64,000 nucleotides of DNA, taken from contig NZ_JACVAU010000001.1 of the NCBI RefSeq assembly GCF_014852005.1, forward strand, positions 1,014,001 to 1,078,000. The letters run 5' to 3'. This DNA comes from Pseudoxanthomonas sp. PXM03. Its GTDB lineage: Bacteria > Pseudomonadota > Gammaproteobacteria > Xanthomonadales > Xanthomonadaceae. The position numbers and the translations under genes are program-made. Position 1 is the stretch's first letter. Every line of letters begins with the position of its first letter. The notes below the pieces were generated by a model. The model ran no database searches, was not told the DNA's origin, and saw only the letters and a program-made list of their open reading frames with translations. Below, piece by piece: positions 47,480 through 57,820 of the stretch.

Positions 47480-48844
47480 ATGAAGTGGGTGCTGGTCGTG
47501 CTGTTGCTGGGGAACTGCGCGACGACGCTCGCGCGGGAAGCAGCGGCACGCCAGCCCGAACCGAACACGCGCGTGCCGAAGGGCGTCGTGCGCTATGCGC
47601 CGAGCGGCTTCCCGGACCGCATCGTGGCCTCGCCCGCACAGGACGCGGCCAATGGTTTCTCGGTTGCGTGGCGCACGGATGCGCGTGTCAGCGCGCCGCA
47701 GTTGGAGATCGTCGTCGCGGGCGATTCGCCGGACATGGGTGAGCCACGCCGGATCGCCGCGACCAGTACCCCACTGAAGACCGAGAACGGCGATGCGCAC
47801 CATCATCGCGCGGACGTCGACGGCTTGCAGGCCGACACGCTGTACGCCTGGCGCGTGCAGGGCGACCGCACCTGGAGCGCGTGGCACCACACCCGCACGG
47901 CCGCGACGACGGGCTCGCCGCTGACGCTGCTGTATTTCGGCGATACCCAGAACAAGAACGTCAGCCTGACCACGCGGGTCGTGCGCGAAGCGATGCGGGC
48001 AGCGCCGGATGCGCGCCTGGCCCTGTTCGCCGGGGATCTGGTCAGCGGCGGCGATGGCGAAGACGACAACGAGTGGGGCGAGTGGTTCGAGGCGAACGAA
48101 GTGCTGCCGACCTCGCTGGTGGTCGCGCCGGCGCCGGGCAACCACGAGTACTTCGAGGAGTTCGAGGACACGCCGCAGGAACGCCGCGTGCTCGGCGCGC
48201 ACTGGCCGGTGACGTTCGCGCTGCCGGGCAACGGCGTGGCGCAGGCGAAGCGCACGACCTACTGGTTCGACTACCAGAACGTGCGCGTGGTGGTGATCGA
48301 CGGTACGTCGGCACTGGATCTCGGGACAGCGAAGGCGCAGGCGGCATGGCTGGATGGTGTCCTCGCCAGCAATCCGAAGCGCTGGAGCATCGTGCTGACG
48401 CACCAGCCGTTCTTCTCACCGCGCGAAGGCCGCGACAACGTGCTGCTGCGCCAGCACTTGCTGCCGGTGATCCGCAAACGCAAGGTCGACCTGGTGCTGC
48501 AGGGACACGACCACGTATACGGTCGCCTGAAGAACGAAGCGCCGACGCCGGTGTTCGTGGTGTCCGTCACCGGCGCCAAGCAGTACCGGCTCTCCGACGA
48601 GGCGCGCAAGACGATGCGGCCCGTCGCCGAGGACACCCAGCTTTTCCAGGTGCTGCGCTTCGACGGTCCGCGCCTGCGTTACGAGGCGCGCACGGCGACG
48701 GGCCGCCTCTACGATGCCTTCGACCTCGTCGATGGTGGGACCGCCGGCAAGCAGCTTGTCGAGCACGCAGAAGGCCGCATCGAAGAACGTACCTGCACCC
48801 GCGCCGAGACCCTGAAGGGCCGCGCCGACCGGTGCTGGGAATGA
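47480..48844 (+). CDS. Purple-acid-phosphatase-like metallophosphoesterase
   Basis: The 454-residue exported enzyme has a signal peptide (MKWVLVVLLLGNCATTLARE), an N-terminal fibronectin-like domain (about 30-140) and a calcineurin-type core. The metal motifs are GDTQ (154-157), GDLVSGG (185-191), GNHE (220-223), VLTHQPFF and GHDHVYGR. It would hydrolyse phosphomonoesters, for example lower inositol phosphates made by phytase. An earlier ATG at 47456 overlaps the phytase stop (ATGA); the chosen start has AGGGG 8 or so bases upstream and gives a cleaner signal peptide. Confidence 0.9.
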   Translation: MKWVLVVLLLGNCATTLAREAAARQPEPNTRVPKGVVRYAPSGFPDRIVASPAQDAANGFSVAWRTDARVSAPQLEIVVAGDSPDMGEPRRIAATSTPLKTENGDAHHHRADVDGLQADTLYAWRVQGDRTWSAWHHTRTAATTGSPLTLLYFGDTQNKNVSLTTRVVREAMRAAPDARLALFAGDLVSGGDGEDDNEWGEWFEANEVLPTSLVVAPAPGNHEYFEEFEDTPQERRVLGAHWPVTFALPGNGVAQAKRTTYWFDYQNVRVVVIDGTSALDLGTAKAQAAWLDGVLASNPKRWSIVLTHQPFFSPREGRDNVLLRQHLLPVIRKRKVDLVLQGHDHVYGRLKNEAPTPVFVVSVTGAKQYRLSDEARKTMRPVAEDTQLFQVLRFDGPRLRYEARTATGRLYDAFDLVDGGTAGKQLVEHAEGRIEERTCTRAETLKGRADRCWE

Positions 48845-48853
48845 TGCGGCTCA

Positions 48854-48950
48854 TGTAGGAGGGGCTGACCAGCCATTCGGCTGTTGAAAGCCAGCCCCGA
48901 CTGCCGAGTTTTTCCGAATCCATTCTGTCGGGGCTGAAGCCCCTCCTACA
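48854..48950. repeat. Inverted repeat, family C
   Basis: Outer arms TGTAGGAGGGGCT (48854-48866) and AGCCCCTCCTACA (48938-48950) enclose an inner pair CAGCCCCGAC/GTCGGGGCTG. It begins 10 bases after the phosphatase stop and ends 12 bases before the pyrophosphatase start. Confidence 0.85.
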
Positions 48951-48962
48951 ACGAGGCCTGCC

Positions 48963-49565
48963 ATGCGTCGTGTCTGTCTGATGTTCCTGCTCGCCCTTTG
49001 CGCGGGAAACGCCCTCGCTCGCGAAGCGCACATCCGCCACCCGTTCCTCGCCCAGCAGCCGAAGGCGGCGCCTGAGGAGGTATTGCTGGCCGTGGAAATC
49101 CCCGCCGGCAGCTTCACCAAGTACGAGATCAACGACGAAGGGCTGGTCTTCGTGGACCGTTTCCAGTCTATGCCGGTGGCGTATCCCGCCAACTACGGTT
49201 CGATGCCGCGCACGCTGGCCGGCGACGGTGATCCGCTGGACGCCCTGGTGCTGACGCGCGAGCCGCTGCATCCGGGCGTGCTGGTGAAGTTCCGGCCGAT
49301 CGGCGTACTGCGCATGCTCGACGACGGAAAGCACGACGAGAAGATCATCGGCGTACCCACCGACAAGATCGACCCGACCTACGCCGGCATCCGCGACCTG
49401 ACCGACCTGCCGGAAATCGAACGCCAGCGCATCGAGGCGTTCTTCCGCATCTACAAGGACCTGCCGAAGGGTCGCAATCCGGTGCAGCTCAATGGCTACG
49501 GTGATGCGAAGGAGGCGAAGGCGTTGATCCGCGAATCGCTGGAGCGCTTCACCGCACAACCGTAG
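48963..49565 (+). CDS. Exported family I inorganic pyrophosphatase
   Basis: This 200-residue protein has a signal peptide (MRRVCLMFLLALCAGNALAR) before a complete family I pyrophosphatase core. The active-site residues are in EIPAGSFTKYEI (E45, K53, E55), the NYG tyrosine (Y79 region), the metal triad GDGDPLDALVL (D88, D90, D93), and MLDDGKHDEKIIGVP. The usual family member is cytosolic; the leader implies periplasmic or outer-membrane-associated hydrolysis of external pyrophosphate. It completes the phytase/phosphatase cluster. Its TAG stop is supplied by the adjacent repeat. Confidence 0.9.
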   Translation: MRRVCLMFLLALCAGNALAREAHIRHPFLAQQPKAAPEEVLLAVEIPAGSFTKYEINDEGLVFVDRFQSMPVAYPANYGSMPRTLAGDGDPLDALVLTREPLHPGVLVKFRPIGVLRMLDDGKHDEKIIGVPTDKIDPTYAGIRDLTDLPEIERQRIEAFFRIYKDLPKGRNPVQLNGYGDAKEAKALIRESLERFTAQP

Positions 49566-49625
49566 GGTGGGCCCTGGCCCACCGTTGATCCGACGTGTGG
49601 ATGGTGGGCCAAGGCCCACCCTACG
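49561..49625. repeat. Inverted repeat, family D, overlapping the pyrophosphatase stop codon
   Basis: 23-base arms (49561-49583 and 49603-49625) match with one difference; each starts or ends in the GTAGGGTGGGCC motif. The TAG at 49563-49565 is the gene's stop. Confidence 0.88.
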
Positions 49626-49627
49626 AA

Positions 49628-49656
49628 AGAAAAGGCGAGCCGAGGCTCGCCTTTTT
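49628..49656. terminator. Bidirectional terminator between pyrophosphatase and aminotransferase
   Basis: GGCGAGC-CGAG-GCTCGCC with A-run before and T-run after; usable from both strands. Confidence 0.85.
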
Positions 49657-49676
49657 CTTTGGGGTCCGCTTTCCGA

Positions 49677-51173
49677 TCAGGCCGCCGCGGCCTGGCTGAT
49701 GCGCGGACCCTCGCGCAGCGCCTTGCCCACCATGCCGACCAGCAGGTCGAGTTCCTCGCCATCGATGGCGAAGTGCGGGGTGAAGCGCAGCGAGTTGGCG
49801 CCGCCGTGGATGACGTTGAGGCCCTGCTGGCGCAGCCATTCTTCGGTGGAGCCGGCGCCGTAGCACTTGAAGGCCGGCGACAGCTCGCACGAGAACAGCA
49901 GGCCGGTGCCCTGCACGTTGGTGATCAGGCCGCCGAGTTCCGCCTGCAGCTGTTGCAGCTTCTGCACGGCTTCGAGGCCGCGCTTGCGGATGTTCTCGCG
50001 TACTTGCTGGGTCAGCTGCGCCAGCGTGGCACAGGCGACGTCGAGCGCGCGCGGGTTGGTGGTCATGGTGTTGCCGTAGACGCCCTTGCGGTACAGGCCG
50101 GCGGCGCGCTCGTTCACGGCGAGCACCGACAGCGGGTACTGCGCGGCGTTCAGCGCCTTGGAATAGGTTTCCATGTCCGGCGCATCCAGGCCTTCGAAGC
50201 CCGGGTAGTCGACGATGGACAGCACGCCGTGCGCGCGCAGGCCGGCCTGGATCGAGTCGACCAGGAACAGGCTGCCGTGGCTGCGGGTCAGTTCGCGTGC
50301 CGCGGCGTAGAACGCCGGCGGCACCGAGCGGCCCGGGTCGCCTTCGCCCATCACCGGCTCAAGGAATACGGCTTCGACGAACCAGCCCTTGGTCTCCGCA
50401 TCGGCGAACGCCTGCTTCAGCGCGTCCACGTCGTACGGCGGGATGGCGATGACCGAATCCTCGCCGCGGTAGCTGGCCAGGTGCTGCTGGTAGGACTTGC
50501 GCGAGGAATCCGAATACAGCGCCGGGCGTTCGGTGCGGCCGTGGAAGCTGCCCTTCACCACGATGCGCTTGATGGTGCGGCCGGCGTGGCGGCCGTCCGG
50601 ATCGGTCATCAGCTTGCTGTTGATGTCGGCGATGCGCGCGGCCAGGCCGACGGACTCGGAGCCGGAGTTCAGGCACAGGAACTTCGCGAACGGGCAGCCG
50701 CCGCGGGTGTGGCCGATCTCCTTGCGCAGGGCGCGGTCGAAGCGCAGCTGCGACAGACTGGGGGTCATGATGTTGGCCATCACCTGCGGGCGTGCGATCG
50801 CGTCCAGCACGGCGGCCGGTGTGTGGCCGAAGCCGAGCATGCCGTAGCCGCCGGCGTCGTACAGCACCGCACCATTGAGGGTGACGACCCACGGGCCGCG
50901 CGCGGCGAGCGCGATGTAGGGGTTGATGGCGTCTTCGGCGTAGAAGTTGACGTAGCCGGCCTGCACGGCACGCAGCTGCTCGGCCTCATCCAGGTCGAAC
51001 AGTTCGGCGAACTCGTCCTTCAGGCGGGCATGTTCGGCCGCGGCCGCTTCGATGACGGCGGTCAGGTCCGGATGGGCCTTTGCCAGGCGCTCGATGGCGG
51101 CATCGTCCAAGCCGTGGGTCAGGCGCTGGCCCTGGTGGGCGCGGAGCGGGGCGAGGTGGTCGATCAGGGCCAT
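49677..51173 (-). CDS. Class III pyridoxal-phosphate aminotransferase
   Basis: The 498-residue PLP enzyme belongs to aminotransferase class III: LYDAGGYGMLGFGHTPAAVL, LNSGSESVGLAARI, SFHGRT, FLEPVMGEGDPGR, LVDSIQAGLRAHG and the candidate PLP lysine in METYSKALNAAQYPLS. The usual Asp of the DExQxG motif appears as DSIQAG, a modest departure. An extra N-terminal helical segment of about 70 residues precedes the fold. It may act on lysine, ornithine or another omega-amino acid; the substrate is unknown. The divergent Lrp-type gene suggests amino-acid-responsive control. Confidence 0.88.
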   Translation of the reverse strand: MALIDHLAPLRAHQGQRLTHGLDDAAIERLAKAHPDLTAVIEAAAAEHARLKDEFAELFDLDEAEQLRAVQAGYVNFYAEDAINPYIALAARGPWVVTLNGAVLYDAGGYGMLGFGHTPAAVLDAIARPQVMANIMTPSLSQLRFDRALRKEIGHTRGGCPFAKFLCLNSGSESVGLAARIADINSKLMTDPDGRHAGRTIKRIVVKGSFHGRTERPALYSDSSRKSYQQHLASYRGEDSVIAIPPYDVDALKQAFADAETKGWFVEAVFLEPVMGEGDPGRSVPPAFYAAARELTRSHGSLFLVDSIQAGLRAHGVLSIVDYPGFEGLDAPDMETYSKALNAAQYPLSVLAVNERAAGLYRKGVYGNTMTTNPRALDVACATLAQLTQQVRENIRKRGLEAVQKLQQLQAELGGLITNVQGTGLLFSCELSPAFKCYGAGSTEEWLRQQGLNVIHGGANSLRFTPHFAIDGEELDLLVGMVGKALREGPRISQAAAA

Positions 51174-51227
51174 GGAAATCCTCCGGCAGCAAGCGGCAAA
51201 CCGTTATTATCGGGAATAATTCGTCAT

Positions 51228-51280
51228 TTGACAGTTGTGAACTGCGCTGATTTAGAGGATATTTCGTCGATTCGACGAAA
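51228..51280 (+). promoter_or_regulatory. Promoter and palindromic operator of the Lrp-type gene
   Basis: TTGACA (51228-51233) and TTTAGA (51251-51256) are 17 bases apart. Immediately downstream TTTCGTCGATTCGACGAAA (51262-51280) is a perfect inverted repeat of 9-base arms around one T. AT-rich tracts (ATTAT-CGGGA-ATAAT) lie toward the aminotransferase side. An autoregulatory and divergent control site for the Lrp protein is likely. Confidence 0.6.
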
Positions 51281-51293
51281 CTCAAGCTGCCGC

Positions 51294-51725
51294 ATGAAAC
51301 TCACCGACGCCGACCAGCAACTGCTCTCAATGCTCCGTGAGAACGCACGGGCCTCCACCGCCCAGATCGCGCGCCGGCTGAACCTGTCACGGACCACGGT
51401 GCAGAGCCGGATCGAGCGGCTGGAGCGCGAAGGCGTGATCAGCGGCTACACCGTGCGCGTGCACGATGAGTACGACCGCAGCCACCTGCGCGCGCACATC
51501 ATGATTGCCGTGCACCCCAAGCAGATGACCTCGGTGGTCGCCGCCCTGAGGGCGATGCCGGAACTGCGGGTGCTGCATTCGGTCAGCGGCAGCCACGACC
51601 TGATCGCCATCGGCGCGGTGCCCACGGTGGGCGACATGGACCTGCTGACCGACCGCATCGGCGCACTCGAAGGCGTGGAGCGCACCACCTCGTCGATCGT
51701 GCTGTCGACCAAGTTCGAGCGCTGA
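51294..51725 (+). CDS. Lrp/AsnC family transcriptional regulator
   Basis: The 143-residue protein has an N-terminal helix-turn-helix ([42 protein letters not shown]) and a C-terminal RAM ligand-binding domain ([40 protein letters not shown]). Such proteins form octamers that sense amino acids. It is divergent from the aminotransferase, the usual position for a specific regulator, and its own promoter carries a perfect palindrome over the start region. Confidence 0.93.
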   Translation: MKLTDADQQLLSMLRENARASTAQIARRLNLSRTTVQSRIERLEREGVISGYTVRVHDEYDRSHLRAHIMIAVHPKQMTSVVAALRAMPELRVLHSVSGSHDLIAIGAVPTVGDMDLLTDRIGALEGVERTTSSIVLSTKFER

Positions 51726-51781
51726 CGGCGAGGCGTCCGGGTCCGCTCACGTACAATGCACGCCCCCGCAAGGCCCCGACC

Positions 51782-52816
51782 GTGAAGAAGTCCGATTTCC
51801 ACTTCGACCTGCCCGATGCGCTGATCGCGCAGGCGCCGCTGGCCGAGCGTTCCGCGAGCCGGCTGCTCGTGGTGCCGCCGGGTGACGTGCCGTTCGCCGA
51901 CCGCCATGTGCGCGACCTGCCGGAATGGGTACAGCCCGGCGATCTGCTGGTGTTCAACGACACCCGCGTGATTCCCGCGCGCCTGTTCGGGCAGAAGGAA
52001 AGCGGTGGGCGCGTGGAAATCCTGATCGAGCGCCTGCTGCCGGACAACGCCGCGCGTGCGCAGATCGGCGCCAGCAAATCGCCCAAGCCGGGCAGCCGCA
52101 TCCAGTTGGACGCCGGTGGCGAGGCGGACGTGGTGGGTCGTGACGGCGAGTTCTACCAGTTGCGCTTCCATGTGCCGGATTCGCTGGAAAGCTGGCTGCT
52201 GTCGGCCGGGCGGCTGCCGTTGCCGCCCTACATCCAGCGCGATCCCGGCAAGGACGACGACGAGCGCTATCAGACGGTCTTTGCGCGGGAACTGGGCGCG
52301 GTGGCGGCACCGACCGCTGGCCTGCATTTCGATGATGGGCTGCTGTCCGCGCTGCGCGAGCGTGGCGTGGAATTCGGCCACGTGACGCTGCATGTGGGGG
52401 CGGGCACCTTCCAGCCGGTGCGCGTGGACAACATCCACGAGCACCACATGCACAGCGAATGGCTCAACGTCGGCGCAGTGCTGGTCGAGCAGGTGCGTGC
52501 CGCGCGTGCCCGCGGCGGTCGCGTGATCGCGGTGGGGACCACCGTCGTGCGCGCGCTGGAGTCCGCAATGCGGGACGGAGAACTGCAGCCGTTCGCGGGC
52601 GAGACGCAGATCTTTATCTTCCCCGGCTACCGCATCCGCAGTGTCGATGCGATGGTCACCAACTTCCACCTGCCGGAAAGCACGCTGCTGATGCTGGTCA
52701 GCGCGTTCGCTGGCAAGGATCGGATCATGGCCGCCTACGCCCATGCGGTGCGCGAGCAGTACCGGTTCTTCTCGTATGGAGACGCGATGCTGTTGTTCCC
52801 GGAGGATGCCAAGTGA
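51782..52816 (+). CDS. queA: S-adenosylmethionine:tRNA ribosyltransferase-isomerase QueA
   Basis: QueA adds the epoxycyclopentanediol moiety in queuosine synthesis. The 344-residue protein starts at GTG with [20 protein letters not shown] and contains [57 protein letters not shown] and [19 protein letters not shown], all family hallmarks. It heads the queA-tgt-yajC-secD-secF order conserved in gammaproteobacteria. TACAAT at 51752-51757 is a possible -10 element. Confidence 0.97.
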   Translation: MKKSDFHFDLPDALIAQAPLAERSASRLLVVPPGDVPFADRHVRDLPEWVQPGDLLVFNDTRVIPARLFGQKESGGRVEILIERLLPDNAARAQIGASKSPKPGSRIQLDAGGEADVVGRDGEFYQLRFHVPDSLESWLLSAGRLPLPPYIQRDPGKDDDERYQTVFARELGAVAAPTAGLHFDDGLLSALRERGVEFGHVTLHVGAGTFQPVRVDNIHEHHMHSEWLNVGAVLVEQVRAARARGGRVIAVGTTVVRALESAMRDGELQPFAGETQIFIFPGYRIRSVDAMVTNFHLPESTLLMLVSAFAGKDRIMAAYAHAVREQYRFFSYGDAMLLFPEDAK

Positions 52817-52846
52817 ATCGTGGCCGTTCCGCGTCAGAAATCGGAT

Positions 52847-54107
<1,261 letters not shown>

Positions 54108-54288
54108 GAGGGCGAGGGCACCGCTGGCGGGTCCATGGCGCCCCGGCGCGGGGCGGTTTCCGCCCTCGGCCGGGAACCATTCGGCGCCGCCGCGGTCTTT
54201 TCCGGTCCGGACCAGCGGGTAGCCCGGGCGGCCCCCTGTCGCGCATGGCATAATCCCCGGCTGCTTTTAATACTGAATGGACAAGTCC

Positions 54289-54627
54289 ATGAATCTGCTT
54301 GATTTCTTCATTGCCCCCGCGTTCGCGCAGGCCGCGCCGGCCCCGCAGGGCATGGGCGGCTTCGGCCTGCTGATGCCGATCGCCCTGATCGCCGTCATGT
54401 ACTTCCTGATGATCCGCCCGCAGATGAAGCGCGCGAAGGAACACCGTTCGATGCTGGACAAGCTGTCCAAGGGCGACGAGGTCATCACCTCCGGCGGCAT
54501 CGCCGGCACCGTCACCGACATCGGCGACAACTTCGTCACCCTGGAAGTGGCCGACAACGTGCGCGTGCGCGTGCAGAAGGCCGCCGTGGGCAACGTGCTG
54601 CCGAAGGGTACGCTGAAGTCCGCCTGA
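54289..54627 (+). CDS. yajC: Preprotein translocase subunit YajC
   Basis: The 112-residue protein has one membrane helix (FGLLMPIALIAVMYFLMIRP Q), the conserved KRAKEHRSMLDKLSKGDEVI TSGGIAGTV and a C-terminal beta domain. It forms an accessory complex with SecDF. Start MNLLDFFIAPAFAQ matches relatives; an ATG at 54277 adds four residues. CATAAT at 54249-54254 is a possible -10 element. The 180 bases after tgt hold no other gene. Confidence 0.96.
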   Translation: MNLLDFFIAPAFAQAAPAPQGMGGFGLLMPIALIAVMYFLMIRPQMKRAKEHRSMLDKLSKGDEVITSGGIAGTVTDIGDNFVTLEVADNVRVRVQKAAVGNVLPKGTLKSA

Positions 54628-54729
54628 TCCGCTTCCTCCACCTTGCCGCGCATGTGGCAGGGTGGATTCCCGCTGTTTCCGAACCATTGCTGAGCGCATG
54701 CCCGGGAAGGGCCTGCGCGGGTCGCCACG

Positions 54730-56613
54730 ATGCTTGAATTCCCTCGCTGGAAATACGTCCTGATCCTGATCGTCGTGTTGGCAAGCGCGTTGTATGCGCT
54801 GCCCAACCTGTATCCGCAGGATCCCTCCGTGCAGATCACCGCCAACCGCGGTTTCGCCATCGACGCCGCGCTGCGCAGCCGCGTGGATGCCGCGTTGAAG
54901 GATGCGGGCGTGCAGGCCAAGGAGGTCGATACCGAGGCCTCCAGCATGCTCGTGCGCCTGCCCAGCCTGGAGGCACAGACCACGGCCAACGACGCGTTGC
55001 GCGAGGCGCTGGGCCAGGACTACCTGGTTGCGCTGAGCCTGGCTTCCACCGTGCCGGACTGGCTGGGCAATGTCGGTGCGCGTCCGATGGTGCAGGGCCT
55101 GGACCTGCAGGGTGGCGTGCACTTCGTGCTGCAGGTCGACCAGAAGGCAGCGCTGGACAAGCGTGTCGACGGCTATCTGGAAGACACCCGCGTCACCCTG
55201 CGCGACAAGCGCGTACGCTACACGGCGGTCGAACGTCGCCCCGACAACAGCATCGTGGTGACGCTGGCAGATGGCGAAGACGTTGCCGCCGCGCAGCAGG
55301 CGCTGGCGCAGACCCTGAGCTCACGCGGCAACACGGGCGGCACGCTGGCCACGGGCTCGGGCCTGACCTACCAGGCCTCTGGCAACCAGATCACCATCGG
55401 CCTGCCGCAGGCGGAGCTGGAGCAGATCGCCAGCGAAGCGATCGAGCAGAACCTGACCACGCTGCGCAACCGCATCAACGAGATCGGCGTGTCCGAACCC
55501 ATCATCCAGCGCCAGGGCAACGACCGCGTGGTCGTGCAGCTGCCGGGTGTTCAGGACACCGCCGAGGCCAAGCGCCTGATCGGCGCGACCGCCACGCTCG
55601 AGTTCCGCGCGGTGGTGGAAGGCAATGCCGCCGACGCCGTGGCCAGCGGCCGTATCCCGCCGGAGGCCAAGGTCTTCCAGCTGCGCGACAACGCCGGTCC
55701 GGTGCTGTTGAACAAGCGCGTGCTCGCGTCCGGCGACGAAATGGTCAACGCCCGCGTGGGCGTGGACAACAACGGCCTGCCGGCCGTGGACGTGACCCTC
55801 AACAACATCGCCGGCCAGCGCATGTTCGACTACACCAGCGCCAACGTGGGCAAGCTGATGTCGGTGGTGTACATCGAACGCGTGCCGACCGTGACCATGG
55901 TCGACGGCAAGGAAGTGCGCAGCGTGCGCGTGCGCGAGGAAGCGCTGGCGCCGACCCGCATCGCCGGCGTGTTCGGCAAGAACTTCCAGACCACCGGCCT
56001 GGAGAAGACCGAGGCCGACAACCTGGCCAAGCTGCTGCGCGCCGGCTCGCTGGCCGCGCCGATGGATTTCATCGAAGAGCGCGTGGTCGGCCCCAGCCTG
56101 GGCGCCGAGAACGTCGCTCGCGGCACCAAGGCCGTGGTGTTCTCCTTCGTGTTCGCGCTGGCGTTCTTCCTCGTGTACTACCGCATGTTCGGCCTGATCA
56201 CCTGCATCGCGCTGCTGCTCAACCTGGTGATGGTGGTGGCGGTGATGTCGCTGTTCGGTGCAACCATGACGCTGCCCGGCTTCGCCGGCCTGGCGCTGAC
56301 CATCGGCATGTCGGTGGACGCCAACGTGCTGATCAACGAACGCATACGCGAGGAGTTGCGCGCGGGCGTGCCACCCCAGGCCGCCATCGCGACCGGTTAC
56401 GACAAGGCATCGGGCACCATCTTCGACTCCAACATGACCGCGCTGCTGGCCGGCGTGGCGCTGTATGCCTTCGGCACCGGCCCGCTCAAGGGCTTCGCCG
56501 TGACGATGGTCATCGGCATCCTGACGTCCGTGTTCACCGCGGTCACCGTGTCGCGCGGCATCGCCACCCTGATCTACGGCGGCCGCCGCAAGATCAAGTC
56601 CATCGCCATCTGA
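54730..56613 (+). CDS. secD: Protein translocase subunit SecD
   Basis: SecD with SecF uses the proton gradient to pull exported proteins across the membrane. The 627-residue protein has an N-terminal helix (YVLILIVVLASALYALPNLY), the large periplasmic P1 region with GLDLQGGVHFVLQVD, and the C-terminal five-helix bundle with FIEERVVGPSLGAENVARGT K and TIGMSVDANVLINERIREEL. It follows yajC and precedes secF by 13 bases. Confidence 0.98.
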   Translation: MLEFPRWKYVLILIVVLASALYALPNLYPQDPSVQITANRGFAIDAALRSRVDAALKDAGVQAKEVDTEASSMLVRLPSLEAQTTANDALREALGQDYLVALSLASTVPDWLGNVGARPMVQGLDLQGGVHFVLQVDQKAALDKRVDGYLEDTRVTLRDKRVRYTAVERRPDNSIVVTLADGEDVAAAQQALAQTLSSRGNTGGTLATGSGLTYQASGNQITIGLPQAELEQIASEAIEQNLTTLRNRINEIGVSEPIIQRQGNDRVVVQLPGVQDTAEAKRLIGATATLEFRAVVEGNAADAVASGRIPPEAKVFQLRDNAGPVLLNKRVLASGDEMVNARVGVDNNGLPAVDVTLNNIAGQRMFDYTSANVGKLMSVVYIERVPTVTMVDGKEVRSVRVREEALAPTRIAGVFGKNFQTTGLEKTEADNLAKLLRAGSLAAPMDFIEERVVGPSLGAENVARGTKAVVFSFVFALAFFLVYYRMFGLITCIALLLNLVMVVAVMSLFGATMTLPGFAGLALTIGMSVDANVLINERIREELRAGVPPQAAIATGYDKASGTIFDSNMTALLAGVALYAFGTGPLKGFAVTMVIGILTSVFTAVTVSRGIATLIYGGRRKIKSIAI

Positions 56614-56626
56614 CGGGAGACAGAAG

Positions 56627-57601
56627 ATGAGCCTTTTCCCGTTGCGGCTGATCCCGCACACCACCAACTTCAACTTCATGCGCGTGCGCTGGGTGTCCAT
56701 AGGCATCGCCGCGCTGCTGGCGATCGCCGCGATCGGCGCCATCGCGTTCAAGAGCTTCAACTTCGCGCTGGATTTCACCGGCGGCACGGTGGTCGAACTG
56801 CGCTTCCAGACCCCGCCCAACGTGGACAGCGTGCGCGAGCGGCTGGAAGCCGGCGGTTACGGCAGCGCCCAGGTACAGACGTTCGGTACCGGCAGCGACC
56901 TGCTGGTGCGCCTGCAGCCGCGCGAGGACGCCGGCACGGCGGCCGGCGCCGAGGCCAGCGACCGCACCGCTCAGGATGTGCTGCGCCTGGCTTCCAGTGA
57001 AGGCAATACGGCGACGGTGATGCGCAGCGAGTTCGTCGGCCCGCAGGTCGGCAAGGAACTCGCGCTCAACGGCCTGTACACGCTGCTGTTCGTGGTGGTG
57101 GGTTTCCTGATCTACATCGCCGTGCGCTTCGAGTGGAAGTTCGCCGTCTCCGCCATCGTCACGACCTTGGCGGACGTGCTGATCGTGGCCGGCTTCTTCG
57201 CCTTCAGCGGCATCGAGTTCGACCTGACCATCCTGGCTGGCCTGCTGTCGGTGATGGGCTTCTCGATCAACGACAAGATCGTGGTGTTCGACCGTGTGCG
57301 TGAGAATTTCCGCAACCTGCGCGCAGAGCCGATGGAGATCCTGAACCGTTCGATCAACCAGACGCTGTCGCGCACGATCATCACCTCGTTCGTCGCGTTC
57401 CTGACCGTGTTCGCGCTGTACCTGTATGGCGGCGGTTCGCTGGAAGGCATGGCGCTGTCGCAGATGATCGGCATCGTGCTGGGTACCATCTCGTCGATCT
57501 TCGTGGCCTGTCCGTTGCTGACCATCGGCTTCCTGACGGTCACCAAGCAGGACCTGATGCCCAAGGCCAAGGACGAGGCGCTGCTGGCGCGTCGTCCGTA
57601 A
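56627..57601 (+). CDS. secF: Protein translocase subunit SecF
   Basis: The 324-residue partner of SecD has FALDFTGGTVVELRF (the D-G box), EFVGPQVGKELALNGLYTLL and the conserved FSINDKIVVFDRVRENFR and NQTLSRTIITSFVAFLTVFA segments over six membrane helices. A ribosome site (GGGAGACAGAAG) precedes the ATG. A strong terminator follows. Confidence 0.98.
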   Translation: MSLFPLRLIPHTTNFNFMRVRWVSIGIAALLAIAAIGAIAFKSFNFALDFTGGTVVELRFQTPPNVDSVRERLEAGGYGSAQVQTFGTGSDLLVRLQPREDAGTAAGAEASDRTAQDVLRLASSEGNTATVMRSEFVGPQVGKELALNGLYTLLFVVVGFLIYIAVRFEWKFAVSAIVTTLADVLIVAGFFAFSGIEFDLTILAGLLSVMGFSINDKIVVFDRVRENFRNLRAEPMEILNRSINQTLSRTIITSFVAFLTVFALYLYGGGSLEGMALSQMIGIVLGTISSIFVACPLLTIGFLTVTKQDLMPKAKDEALLARRP

Positions 57602-57620
57602 GCAGCGCCGTTTCCCAAAG

Positions 57621-57649
57621 AAAAAGGCCGCGCATTGCGCGGCCTTTTT
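57621..57649 (+). terminator. Intrinsic terminator after secF
   Basis: AAAAAGGCCGCGC pairs with GCGCGGCCTTTTT (13 bp, loop ATT), with the T-run as the end of the stem. Confidence 0.9.
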
Positions 57650-57662
57650 CGTGGCGTTGACT

Positions 57663-57802
57663 TGTGTAGGAGCGACGTCAGTCGCGACCGCACGGCTGGA
57701 CCATCGGCTGGATCGGTGAGACACGAATGGCTGGGATCGGCGCGTGTAGCGGGTGTCCCTGGCGCCCTGGATGCGCGGTCGCGACTTACGTCGCTCCTAC
57801 AA
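57663..57802. repeat. GTAG-type inverted repeat, family B (copy 4)
   Basis: Left arm about 57663-57691 and right arm about 57775-57802 carry GTAGGAGCGACGT-AGTCGCG ACCGC with one internal difference, around an 83-base centre. It lies between secF and suhB. Confidence 0.85.
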
Positions 57803-57820
57803 CAGCCCGCCCATCGGGCG

